DNA from: Omnitrophica WOR_2 bacterium RIFCSPLOWO2_01_FULL_41_12 | GTDB lineage: Bacteria > Omnitrophota > Gorgyraeia > Gygaellales > Profunditerraquicolaceae | NCBI GenBank assembly: GCA_001805765.1 | Contig: MHGW01000032.1 | Coordinates: 1 to 23,433, forward strand | Direction of reading: 5' to 3' | DNA: 23,433 nt | In this document: one piece after another, positions 6,199 through 13,141 of the stretch | Position numbering within the stretch: position 1 is the stretch's first letter | How the letters are laid out: each line of letters starts with the position of its first letter | The notes under the pieces: model-generated | The model's database searches: none | What the model was told of the DNA's origin: nothing | What the model saw: the letters and a program-made list of their open reading frames with translations, nothing else | Made by a program: the position numbers and the translations under genes

Positions 6199-9002
6199 AA
6201 ATCCCCAAAGTTTTGTCATTTGTCATTTGTGTTTTGATATTTATTTGTCATTCTGTTTACGCTGCAGAGCCTCCCAGGTATGACATAGAGGCTAAAATAG
6301 ACACGGCTCACAAAAAAATTGTGGCCAGGCAGACGGTAATATTCACTAATAATTCCGATCAAGAATTAAACGAGGTTTATTTTCATATTTACCCGCATCG
6401 TAAATACAGTGAATCCGAAAAAAGATTTCTTCTAAGGTACGCTGCCTATTTTAATATTAATCCTTACCCCGAAGGTTTTCAATCCGGAGATTTAAAAATA
6501 AAATCCGCAAGTTCTTTAGATAAATCTCTTCAGTTTTCTATTGAGGGCAAAGATGCCACCATACTTAAGATTGCCCTGGATACTGCGCTTAAACCCCAAG
6601 AATCAAAAGCAATTAAGATAGATTTTCAGGTGGATATACCTCATGCCTATGGAAAATTCGGCTGGCATAAGAATATTATGAGCTTGCTGCGCTGGTATCC
6701 TATGCTTTCGGTTTTAGATGAAGAGGGCTGGCATAATTATCCTTTTTATCCTTTTCACCAGCCCTATTTTTCGCAAGCCGCCATTTATAAAGTTTCTCTG
6801 ACCCTGCCTAAGGAGCAATTGGTTATACATAGCGCAACATTAAACCGCCAAACCTATAATCCCGACGGGACCAAGACCATGCTGATTGCATCGGAATTAC
6901 CCATACGCGATTTTGGCTTAGTGATCAGCCCGGATTTTCAACTCATTTCCCAAGAGCTTAACGGCGTAAAGATAAATGCTTATTATTTAGCAGGAGACAG
7001 CTTCTATGCAGGAAAGGCGCTGGAATTTGCCAGCGGCTTAATAGAACACCATTCTAAAAAATTTATCCCCTATCCCTATAAAGAATTTAACATCGCCCCC
7101 AGTTTCTTGGGTTATGGAGGCACACAGTCCTCAAATCTTATCCTGATTGATAGCCGCGCCTATCAGTTGCCCGGGTTTCTTATACGCTACTTTGATTTTT
7201 TGATTTCCCACGAAACCGGGCACCAGTGGTTTTATAATCTCGTCGGTTCTGATGAATACAAAGAGATGTTTATTGACGAAGGCCTGAACTCCTATTTTAT
7301 CTTAGATTATTTGAATCAAAAATATGGCCGGGATGCCCAGGTTATGGTTTTGCCTAAGAGCCTTGAGTGGCTGATTCCCAATTTCTCCTTTTCGCGCGCC
7401 CAATTAGACCGCTATAGTTTCGTGGCCAAGAATGGTTTGGATAGGCCGGTATTAGGAAAATTATCCAGTTTTCAGGAACCCAGCTCCATATTTTCTATTA
7501 CTTATGGCAAGGGCTCAAAAATTTTTGATATGCTTAAATTTGTGATGGGAGAGGATAATTTTAAAAGATTAATGCAGCGTTATTTTAAGGAATTTAGGTT
7601 CAAAAATATCAAAGTGCAGGATTTAAAAGCATTAGCCAGCCAAGAGGCGGGCAAAGATTTGAGCTGGTTTTTTGAGGGTTGGCTGAATACTTCTTTTTCC
7701 TGCGATTATGCCGTAAAAAAAGTCAAAGATAACCGCATATTTTTAGAGAATCGCGGCCGGATGCAGATGCCGGTTGAGATCGAGGTGGAATTAGAGAAGG
7801 GAGAAGTCCTGAAATACATTTGGGATGATAAAAATAAAGAAAAGGAAATCAATATTGATAGTAGGGCAAAAATAAAAGCAGTGAGCATTGACCCCAAGAA
7901 GAGGATTTTAGATTTAGACCGCACCAACAACCACTGGAAACGTAAATTTGATATCAGGGCAGTAGCCTTGTATCATCCTGTTTACGAGGTGCCGGTTTTC
8001 TTGAAAGATGACGCCTACAGCGTGGTCGTGGGCCCGCAGGTAGGGTTTTCAGAATTAGGGGTAAAATCATCGTTGCAGAAACCGCAGGATAATATTTTCT
8101 ATATTTCAAGCGCATATAATTTTAACGAAGAAAGAATAAAGAACAGCATTGGCTTTGAGCAGAGACATTTAGCCAGGAAGATGCTTAAATGGGGTATAGA
8201 GGCATTTGATTATAATGATGTCCGGGGTTCGGCTGACCAAGAAGGGTTTAGATTATATTTAAGAAGAGAGCTTTGGCCGGCAAGTTACGGCTTATTGGAT
8301 GAAAACGACCATGTTACGGCCTATATCCTGCGCAATCGGGATTTTAAGAGCGCCCTTACTTCGGGAGGGCTTGAGGATGTAAAAAACATTTATTATCGCC
8401 AGCAGGAGGAGGCAATTCTAGGGTTGAATTTAAAGTTTGGCCGTTATGGTACATATCCCGATCCTGTAAAGGGCTGGAAATTGAATTTTATTCTGGAAAA
8501 TGCCGAACATTTTCTCGGAGGACAGAATTATTTCTGGCGCGTGAGCCCGGAATTATCGCGCTACTTTAGCATTGATCCTCAACAAAAATTAGCCGCCAGA
8601 GTTAAATTGGGCCTGGGGTTCCCTGCGGATAAGGGATTGTTTCAGTTAGGCGGCGAAAAAGGATTACGCGGCTATGCCTATAAAACCATAAATGGCTCAC
8701 AGGCAATTTTATTTTCCGGAGAATATCGGCTGGATTTAGCCAAGGATTTAAATTTAAACTGCTGCGATCATCTTCTTGCCCTAAAAAAAATTCAGGGCGT
8801 GGCATTTTTTGACATAGGCAAAGCCTGGTTTAGAAGTTTTAATAACAGCGATTTTAAAAAGGACGTCGGATTAGGCTTACGTTTTCATTGCGATATCGTG
8901 GGATTCTTAGAAAGGCTGATTTTCAGGATAGATATTGCGAAGGCCTTAAATGAACCCAAGGAAGAGCCGCATGTCTGGTTAGGCATAAGCCATGCATTTT
9001 AA
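6174..9002 (+). CDS. M1-family metallopeptidase fused to an Omp85/surface-antigen-like beta-barrel
   Basis: This 942-residue protein begins with a Sec signal (basic start, hydrophobic core 13-25, likely cleavage after Ala30 in Val-Tyr-Ala-Ala). Residues 35-510 resemble gluzincin aminopeptidases: zinc motif H346-E-T-G-H350 and E369 make HExxH-x18-E. Where M1 aminopeptidases have Gly-x-Met-Glu-Asn, this protein has G315-G-T-Q318-S, so the amino-terminus-anchoring Glu is Gln. A beta-rich linker follows. Residues about 640-942 look like a bacterial surface-antigen/Omp85 barrel: Gly-Gly-Glu-Lys-Gly-Leu-Arg-Gly-Tyr (R832-G-Y834), Phe-Phe-Asp-Ile-Gly-Lys-Ala-Trp, alternating strands and a terminal Phe typical of BAM substrates. 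I infer an outer-membrane protein with a tethered peptidase domain, side unknown. The ATG overlaps the glycosylase gene by 25 bp, and the M20 peptidase gene starts 3 bp after its stop. Confidence 0.85.
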   Translation: MRNLPLKIKIPKVLSFVICVLIFICHSVYAAEPPRYDIEAKIDTAHKKIVARQTVIFTNNSDQELNEVYFHIYPHRKYSESEKRFLLRYAAYFNINPYPEGFQSGDLKIKSASSLDKSLQFSIEGKDATILKIALDTALKPQESKAIKIDFQVDIPHAYGKFGWHKNIMSLLRWYPMLSVLDEEGWHNYPFYPFHQPYFSQAAIYKVSLTLPKEQLVIHSATLNRQTYNPDGTKTMLIASELPIRDFGLVISPDFQLISQELNGVKINAYYLAGDSFYAGKALEFASGLIEHHSKKFIPYPYKEFNIAPSFLGYGGTQSSNLILIDSRAYQLPGFLIRYFDFLISHETGHQWFYNLVGSDEYKEMFIDEGLNSYFILDYLNQKYGRDAQVMVLPKSLEWLIPNFSFSRAQLDRYSFVAKNGLDRPVLGKLSSFQEPSSIFSITYGKGSKIFDMLKFVMGEDNFKRLMQRYFKEFRFKNIKVQDLKALASQEAGKDLSWFFEGWLNTSFSCDYAVKKVKDNRIFLENRGRMQMPVEIEVELEKGEVLKYIWDDKNKEKEINIDSRAKIKAVSIDPKKRILDLDRTNNHWKRKFDIRAVALYHPVYEVPVFLKDDAYSVVVGPQVGFSELGVKSSLQKPQDNIFYISSAYNFNEERIKNSIGFEQRHLARKMLKWGIEAFDYNDVRGSADQEGFRLYLRRELWPASYGLLDENDHVTAYILRNRDFKSALTSGGLEDVKNIYYRQQEEAILGLNLKFGRYGTYPDPVKGWKLNFILENAEHFLGGQNYFWRVSPELSRYFSIDPQQKLAARVKLGLGFPADKGLFQLGGEKGLRGYAYKTINGSQAILFSGEYRLDLAKDLNLNCCDHLLALKKIQGVAFFDIGKAWFRSFNNSDFKKDVGLGLRFHCDIVGFLERLIFRIDIAKALNEPKEEPHVWLGISHAF
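6213..6230 (+). repeat. 7-bp tandem repeat (TTGTCAT) in a signal-peptide region
   Basis: TTGTCAT occurs twice in tandem (6213-6219 and 6220-6226), followed by a partial third unit starting TTGT; another TTGTCAT lies at about 6245. The array encodes part of the hydrophobic core of the exported M1-barrel protein. Because 7 is not a multiple of 3, gain or loss of a unit would shift the frame. Confidence 0.55.
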
Positions 9003-9004
9003 AA

Positions 9005-10132
9005 ATGATAAATAAGAAACGGCTGATCGCGCTTACCCGAAGACTTATTCAGATAAATTCCCAGAATCCGCCGGGTGACGAATTGCGTATTGCCAGATAC
9101 GTAAACAATTATCTAAAAAAATTAGGCTTAAAGACAAAAATATACGAGTTTAAAAAAAGGCGTTCCAATGTAATTGCTCATTTAGCAGGAAAAAATAAAA
9201 AATATTCTTTGTTGATCACCCCGCATTTAGATACGGTGCCTTGCGGATTAAACTGGCATTTTAATCCGTTATTAGGGAAAAGATCAGGAGATAGGGTGTA
9301 TGGCTTAGGCGCAACTGACTGCAAAGGCAATTTAGCTACCGCTTTAGAGGTAATCAACAGTTTAGTTGAAGAGAAGGCGATTTTAGATTATAATCTAGTC
9401 TTTGCCGCTACCAGCGATGAAGAAAGCGGTTCCCATGCTGGCCTTATCCCTTTATTAGATAAAGGTATATTAAGGCCGGAGGTGGCCTTAGTCTTAGATT
9501 CCGATGAATTCGGTATTGTCATTACCCAGAAAGGGCTGCTGCATCTTAAAGTAAAGATAGAGGGTAAAAAGGCGCACGGCGCTTATCCCTGGCAAGGCAT
9601 AAATGCCATTGATATTGCCGTAGAAATACTTAAAGAAATCAAAGAGCATAAATTTGTTTACCTTAAAAATAAATATCTTAAGGCCCCCACCATAAATATC
9701 GGGACCATCCGCGGCGGAGACAAGGTCAATATTGTGGCTGACTGGTGCGAGTTTGAATTGGATTTTAGATTTTTACCGGATATGCCCGAAAGATTATTAT
9801 TAAAAGAATTGAAAAATATTATGCAAAAACATGCGCAAAAGTTCAGCCTAGAAATAGAGGCCATGCAAAAGCCGTATAGGATTAAAAAAAATCATAATTT
9901 GATAAAGTGCCTTAGCCAAGCAGAGAAAAAATTTAAGATAAAACCGCAGATAAAAGGTTCAGAGGGCGCAACCACGATTACCTTTTTTCAAAATAAAAAC
10001 ATACCGGCCATTGCGACTGGTTTTGGTTCCTCCGGATGCGCCCATACAGCAGATGAATACGTAAAGATTAGTAATCTATATAAAGGCGCGCTGGTATTAG
10101 AAGATTTTTTAAAAAGTTATAAACCTAGGTGA
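9005..10132 (+). CDS. M20-family metallopeptidase / ArgE-DapE-like deacylase
   Basis: This is a 375-residue co-catalytic zinc hydrolase. Metal ligands and catalytic residues match the family: H74-x-D76 in Pro-His-Leu-Asp-Thr-Val, D105 in Gly-Ala-Thr-Asp-Cys-Lys-Gly, the Glu pair E139-E140, D165 in Val-Leu-Asp-Ser-Asp, and H347 in Cys-Ala-His-Thr-Ala-Asp-Glu. The dimerisation lid begins near Gly-Lys-Lys-Ala-His191-Gly-Ala-Tyr-Pro. Family members include succinyl-diaminopimelate desuccinylase, acetylornithine deacetylase and aminoacyl peptidases; nothing here decides among them. No signal peptide is present, so it is cytoplasmic. It starts two bases after the M1-barrel stop, which may hint at a shared peptide-degradation role, but the same spacing occurs between unrelated genes nearby. 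Confidence 0.88.
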   Translation: MINKKRLIALTRRLIQINSQNPPGDELRIARYVNNYLKKLGLKTKIYEFKKRRSNVIAHLAGKNKKYSLLITPHLDTVPCGLNWHFNPLLGKRSGDRVYGLGATDCKGNLATALEVINSLVEEKAILDYNLVFAATSDEESGSHAGLIPLLDKGILRPEVALVLDSDEFGIVITQKGLLHLKVKIEGKKAHGAYPWQGINAIDIAVEILKEIKEHKFVYLKNKYLKAPTINIGTIRGGDKVNIVADWCEFELDFRFLPDMPERLLLKELKNIMQKHAQKFSLEIEAMQKPYRIKKNHNLIKCLSQAEKKFKIKPQIKGSEGATTITFFQNKNIPAIATGFGSSGCAHTADEYVKISNLYKGALVLEDFLKSYKPR

Positions 10133-10139
10133 GGTGAAT

Positions 10140-11123
10140 ATGGAAGAAAGTAAAATTTCTAAAAGGCCTAAACTAAAGAATCCTTATTTAATAGTTGCCT
10201 GGCCGGGCATGGGAGAAGTAGCATTTAAGGCCGCTACTTACTTGGTAGATAAACTACAAGCCAAAGAGTTTGCCCAGATACCAGCGCAGGAATTTTTTTA
10301 TCTAACCGCAAGTGCGATTAAGGAAGGCATATTGAGCCTGCCGGAATTGCCGTATAATAAATTTTATTATTGGAAGAATCCCGCTACAAAAAGTAGTCAA
10401 GAAAGCCATGATTTGATTATTTTTATCAGTAGCGCCCAGCCGGATTTATCCAAGGCCGAAGATTACTGTCAGAGGATTATTTCTCTGGCCAAAAGTTTTA
10501 AGGTAAAATCCATTATCGGTTTCGCGGCTATGCCGCAGCCCATTGACCACACGCAGGAATCGCGGGCCTGGTTTACCCCCAGCACTTCCGAACTGCTGAA
10601 TAGTTTAAAAAAATATAATTTAAATTTAATGTCCGAAGGCCAGATCAGCGGCATGAATGGCCTATTCTTAGGCATAGCCAAGAGAGAAGGCATAAACGGC
10701 TTCTGCTTGCTCGGTGAAATCCCGCTTTATACCATCCAGATCGAAAATCCTAAAGGCTCCTGCGCGGTGCTTGAGGCGCTGAGTAAAATACTGAATATAA
10801 AAATTGACCTCGCCAATCTTATTGACCAGGCGCGGATTATGGAAAGCGAGATTAACCGGCTCTTAGACTTCTTGAAATTAGGCCCGGCAACCGCTGCTCC
10901 TATCGGAGAAGAAGAAATAGAAAAGATCAAAAAGTCCTTAAGCCAACTGACAAAACTGCCCCTTTCTATAAAAGAAAAAATTGAAGCCCTCTTTGAGCAA
11001 GCCAAGACCGATATCCCGAAGGCCAATGAATTAAAACAAGAATTAGATAAGTGGAACGTCTATAAAGAATACGAGGACAGGTTTTTGGATTTGTTTAAAA
11101 AGAAAAAAGAAAAGGACAACTAA
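10140..11123 (+). CDS. PAC2-family (proteasome assembly chaperone-like) protein
   Basis: This 327-residue protein has the PAC2 domain in residues 5-225: a Val-Ala-Trp-Pro-Gly-Met-Gly-Glu-Val-Ala opening near residue 19, a Phe-Ala-Ala-Met-Pro segment, and Gly-Gln-Ile-Ser-Gly-Met-Asn-Gly-Leu-Phe-Leu-Gly. Archaeal and actinobacterial relatives have been linked to proteasome assembly, but bacteria without proteasomes also carry the family and its role there is unknown. Residues about 235-327 are helical and charged, and probably coiled. I prefer ATG 10140 over GTG 10134, because GAGG (10131-10134) is well spaced from the ATG and the GTG would overlap it. Its stop overlaps the next start by one base (TAATG). 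Confidence 0.83.
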   Translation: MEESKISKRPKLKNPYLIVAWPGMGEVAFKAATYLVDKLQAKEFAQIPAQEFFYLTASAIKEGILSLPELPYNKFYYWKNPATKSSQESHDLIIFISSAQPDLSKAEDYCQRIISLAKSFKVKSIIGFAAMPQPIDHTQESRAWFTPSTSELLNSLKKYNLNLMSEGQISGMNGLFLGIAKREGINGFCLLGEIPLYTIQIENPKGSCAVLEALSKILNIKIDLANLIDQARIMESEINRLLDFLKLGPATAAPIGEEEIEKIKKSLSQLTKLPLSIKEKIEALFEQAKTDIPKANELKQELDKWNVYKEYEDRFLDLFKKKKEKDN

Positions 11124-11743
11124 TGGATGTTCATATCAAAGCCGTCATCTTTGATTTAGGCAATGTATTAATTGATTTTGACCACACCATATCGGCAAAG
11201 AGAATCTCCAAGTTTACAGAAATGCCCTGGCAAGATATCTTCGGGCTCTTTTTTGATTCTGAACTTACCGGTCTTTTTGAGGAAGGCAAAATCACGGCGC
11301 AAGATTTTTTCTCAAAGGTTAAAGAAATACTCAATTTAAAACTGGACTACGATACGTTTGTGCCGATCTGGAATGACATATTCTTTTTAACTAAACATAA
11401 TAGGTTTGTCTATAATTTAGCTCAAGATTTGCGTAAAACCTATAAACTGGCGCTTTTATCCAATATCAATATTCTGCACTTTGATTATTTAAAAAAAAAC
11501 TTTTCCATATTTAAGCCCTTTCACCATATTATCCTTTCCTATGAGGTAGGCTTAAGGAAACCCGATCCCTTAATCTATAAAAAAACATTAGAAGTTTTGG
11601 AAAGCGAACCCACGCAGGTATTTTATACTGACGATAGGCAGCAGCTTATCCAGGGCGCCAAAGAATTGGGCATACATGCATTTGTGTTTAAAGATACAGA
11701 GCAGTTGAAAAAAGATTTGAGAGATAGAGGAATGAAATTTTAA
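11123..11743 (+). CDS. HAD-superfamily hydrolase (YihX-like phosphatase)
   Basis: This 206-residue haloacid-dehalogenase-type enzyme has motif I Val-Ile-Phe-Asp11-Leu-Gly-Asn-Val-Leu-Ile. The residue two after the nucleophile is Gly rather than the common general-acid Asp, a pattern shared with the YihX group that includes an alpha-glucose-1-phosphate phosphatase. Motif II is Leu-Ala-Leu-Leu-Ser-Asn-Ile, motif III is Gly-Leu-Arg-Lys-Pro-Asp-Pro, and motif IV is Phe-Tyr-Thr-Asp-Asp. The helical cap lies between motifs I and II. Substrate is not predictable. AAGGA lies 6-7 bp upstream of the ATG, which overlaps the PAC2 stop by one base. It is the last gene of the upstream gene run; an A/T-only hairpin overlaps its stop. 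Confidence 0.86.
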   Translation: MDVHIKAVIFDLGNVLIDFDHTISAKRISKFTEMPWQDIFGLFFDSELTGLFEEGKITAQDFFSKVKEILNLKLDYDTFVPIWNDIFFLTKHNRFVYNLAQDLRKTYKLALLSNINILHFDYLKKNFSIFKPFHHIILSYEVGLRKPDPLIYKKTLEVLESEPTQVFYTDDRQQLIQGAKELGIHAFVFKDTEQLKKDLRDRGMKF

Positions 11744-11760
11744 AATAAAATTTTCTTTTT
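11735..11760 (+). terminator. Possible weak A/T-only hairpin terminator after the HAD gene
   Basis: AAATTTTA (11735-11742) and TAAAATTT (11746-11753) pair perfectly around an AAA loop. TCTTTTT follows at 11754-11760. The stem contains no G-C pair, so stability is doubtful; the position at the end of a run of genes is the main support. Confidence 0.3.
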
Positions 11761-11808
11761 ACCGACGGAAAACAAAACCTTAAAAATCTTATAAAATTTA
11801 AAAAATAC

Positions 11809-11837
11809 TTGACAAAAACAAGATGTTGTGATAAAAA
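11809..11837 (+). promoter_or_regulatory. Sigma70-type promoter upstream of the long gap
   Basis: A perfect TTGACA -35 (11809-11814) is followed after 17 bp by TAAAAA (11832-11837). The -10 matches TATAAT in four of six positions and is preceded by TG with one base between (an extended -10). The predicted start of transcription is near 11844. It is the only good promoter I see for the Ddl-like/kamA genes and would give a leader of about 305 nt. Confidence 0.55.
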
Positions 11838-11863
11838 AATAGTATAAACACAAGATTTTGTAT
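11816..11863 (+). promoter_or_regulatory. Tandem NrdR-box-like operators, 32 bp apart
   Basis: Two imperfect palindromes sharing ACAAGAT-n-TTGT lie at 11816-11831 and 11848-11863. Against the NrdR box consensus as I recall it (acaCwAtATaTwGtgt) they match about 12 and 13 of 16 positions, and the spacing equals three helical turns, as for known paired NrdR boxes. The first occupies the -35/-10 spacer and the second covers the predicted transcription start, a good arrangement for repression. No ribonucleotide reductase gene follows, so regulator identity is inference. Confidence 0.45.
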
Positions 11864-11878
11864 AACTTTTTATATTTT

Positions 11879-11919
11879 AGGAGGAAATTACACTGAGTTG
11901 GAAAAAATAGGCGGTTTTT
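11879..11919 (+). other. Strong Shine-Dalgarno followed only by aborted short reading frames
   Basis: AGGAGG (11879-11884) is the best ribosome-binding sequence of the gap, but no normal gene follows. A TTG at 11898 opens seven codons ending at 11919. The frame through CTG 11893 stops after five codons. The third frame runs from 11897 for about 50 codons but has no start codon and is preceded directly by TGA. This may be a leader peptide or the 5' scar of a lost gene. Confidence 0.35.
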
Positions 11920-11947
11920 AAGGGCTCTCAAGGATAGCGGAGCCCTT
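11920..11947 (+). terminator. Hairpin AAGGGCTC / GAGCCCTT, terminator- or attenuator-like
   Basis: Perfect 8-bp arms (9 with the flanking T-A pair) surround a 12-nt loop, and ATTTTATG follows. The T-tract is short, so termination would be partial. It lies between the promoter at 11809 and the Ddl-like genes, in a position suited to attenuation. Confidence 0.45.
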
Positions 11948-11950
11948 ATT

Positions 11951-12151
11951 TTATGTAAGTGCACAATTTATGGAACGTTAGTGAACATAAATTGTTTGCA
12001 CGAACATATCCCGCACCTTTTATTTGTTCATGTTTTAATAATACAGTAATAATAATTGAATATTACAAAGGTGCGGGATAAATTCGCACAGATAACTTAT
12101 GTCGGAGTAAAATAAGATTTTATTGCTCCATAAGTTATGTGCTCATTTATG
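11951..12151. repeat. Cluster of three abutting inverted repeats ending at the start codon of the ATP-grasp gene
   Basis: Hairpin 1 spans 11952-12008: TATGT, GTGC and ACAATTTATG pair with CATAAATTGT, GCAC and ACATA. Hairpin 2 spans 12007-12080: 14-bp perfect arms beginning TATCCCGCACC, with a 46-nt AT-rich loop. Hairpin 3 spans 12078-12150: ATAAAT, GCAC and ATAACTTATG pair with CATAAGTTAT, GTGC and ATTTAT. The outer arms of hairpins 1 and 3 also resemble each other, so other pairings are possible. It could be a MITE-like or REP-like palindromic element, or a structured leader RNA. The last bases include the ATG at 12149. Confidence 0.6.
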
Positions 12152-13141
12152 AAAACAGTCGGCTTAACTTACGATTTAAAAACAGACTACGCATTCAAAA
12201 AAGATGATCCCCCGGATGCTAATGCCGAATTTGACCATCCTTCTACCATCGATGTCATTGATTCTGCTATCCAGTCTTGCGGTTTCAAAGTAAAAAGAAT
12301 AGGTAATGTATCAAACCTCCTAGAACATATTGACCATCTTGATGTAGATATAGTTTTTAATATCTCTGAAGGAATTGGCGGAAGAAATAGGGAATCCCAG
12401 GTTCCGGTATTATTAGAAATGGCCGGTATTCCTTTTGTCGGCGCTGATGCTTTGACCCAGGGCCTGACTTTAGATAAAATTATAGCCAAAAAGATTTTTA
12501 TTGCCGAAGGAATACCCACGCCTAGATTTTTTGAAGCCAGAAACAGCGCTGAATTAATCAATACCAACCATTTTAAATTTCCGCTGATTGTAAAGCCGCG
12601 TTTCGAAGGTTCATCCAAAGGCCTGAGCGAAAATTCCCGCGTAGAAAATAAAGAGCAATTATTAAAACAGGTTGAATTCCTGATTAACACCTATAAACAG
12701 CCGGCGCTGATAGAAGAATTTATTTTGGGCGAGGAATTTACTGTGGCTATAGTGGGCAATGATCCGCCAGAGGTTCTACCCATCGTGCAGATAAAAATAG
12801 ACGGAGATCTTAAGCTCAATGAAAAGTTCTATACCTTTGCCCGCATAAGTTCTGACCGGTTGGAATACGTCTGCCCTGCTCCTGTAGCAAGCGATTTGCA
12901 GGAAACAATTTCTGCCCTGGCGCTTAAGACATACCAGGCTGTAGAATGCCGCGATTTTGGCCGGATTGATTTTAGAGTGGACAATAAGCAAAGGCCTTAT
13001 GTATTAGAGATAAATCCCTTGCCCAGTTTATCTACGGAGGATGTGTTTATGATGATCGCAAAGGTAATCGGCATCTCATATCCGGAGATGATCGGCAGGA
13101 TATTAAATAGCGCATTTAAGAGGTATCATTTGACACAATGA
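12149..13141 (+). CDS. D-Ala-D-Ala ligase-like ATP-grasp enzyme, first copy
   Basis: This 330-residue ATP-grasp ligase is related to Ddl. Nucleotide and metal residues are present: Leu-Ile-Val-Lys149-Pro-Arg-Phe-Glu-Gly-Ser-Ser-Lys-Gly, E189-E190-Phe-Ile-Leu-Gly-Glu-Glu, R272-I-D274 and Leu-Glu287-Ile-Asn289-Pro-Leu-Pro. The N-terminal Gly-rich Ser/Glu motif that binds the first D-Ala amino group in Ddl is replaced by Thr-Tyr-Asp-Leu-Lys, and the omega-loop Asp-Tyr-Glu-Ala-Lys-Tyr by Phe-Tyr-Thr-Phe-Ala-Arg. The reaction is therefore an ATP-driven acid-amine ligation, but D-alanine is doubtful as substrate. I start at ATG 12149, since the neighbouring paralog starts at the same aligned residue; ATG 12137 is an alternative. 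No Shine-Dalgarno is visible, and the start lies in an inverted-repeat arm. Its stop overlaps the paralog (ATGA). Confidence 0.82.
   Translation: MKTVGLTYDLKTDYAFKKDDPPDANAEFDHPSTIDVIDSAIQSCGFKVKRIGNVSNLLEHIDHLDVDIVFNISEGIGGRNRESQVPVLLEMAGIPFVGADALTQGLTLDKIIAKKIFIAEGIPTPRFFEARNSAELINTNHFKFPLIVKPRFEGSSKGLSENSRVENKEQLLKQVEFLINTYKQPALIEEFILGEEFTVAIVGNDPPEVLPIVQIKIDGDLKLNEKFYTFARISSDRLEYVCPAPVASDLQETISALALKTYQAVECRDFGRIDFRVDNKQRPYVLEINPLPSLSTEDVFMMIAKVIGISYPEMIGRILNSAFKRYHLTQ

Noticed and set aside
10134..10139. GTG start of the PAC2 gene at 10134
   Set aside because: The GTG overlaps the GAGG that best serves the ATG at 10140.
11920..11947. tRNA or known riboswitch in the gap
   Set aside because: The hairpin and its surroundings do not form a tRNA cloverleaf, and I could not match core motifs of preQ1, fluoride, ZTP, c-di-GMP or cobalamin riboswitches.
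11740..11964. Minus-strand 74-codon frame in the long gap
   Set aside because: Product is low-complexity Phe/Lys/Leu from AT-rich DNA, and it covers the + strand promoter and hairpin; no Shine-Dalgarno at its start.
11897..12052. About 50-codon + strand open frame through the gap
   Set aside because: It has no start codon, is preceded immediately by TGA, and runs through the palindromic element; listed only as a possible scar.
12187..12690. 167-codon open frame on the minus strand
   Set aside because: It is antisense to the first ATP-grasp gene, whose + strand product has complete family motifs; the minus product has no recognisable features.
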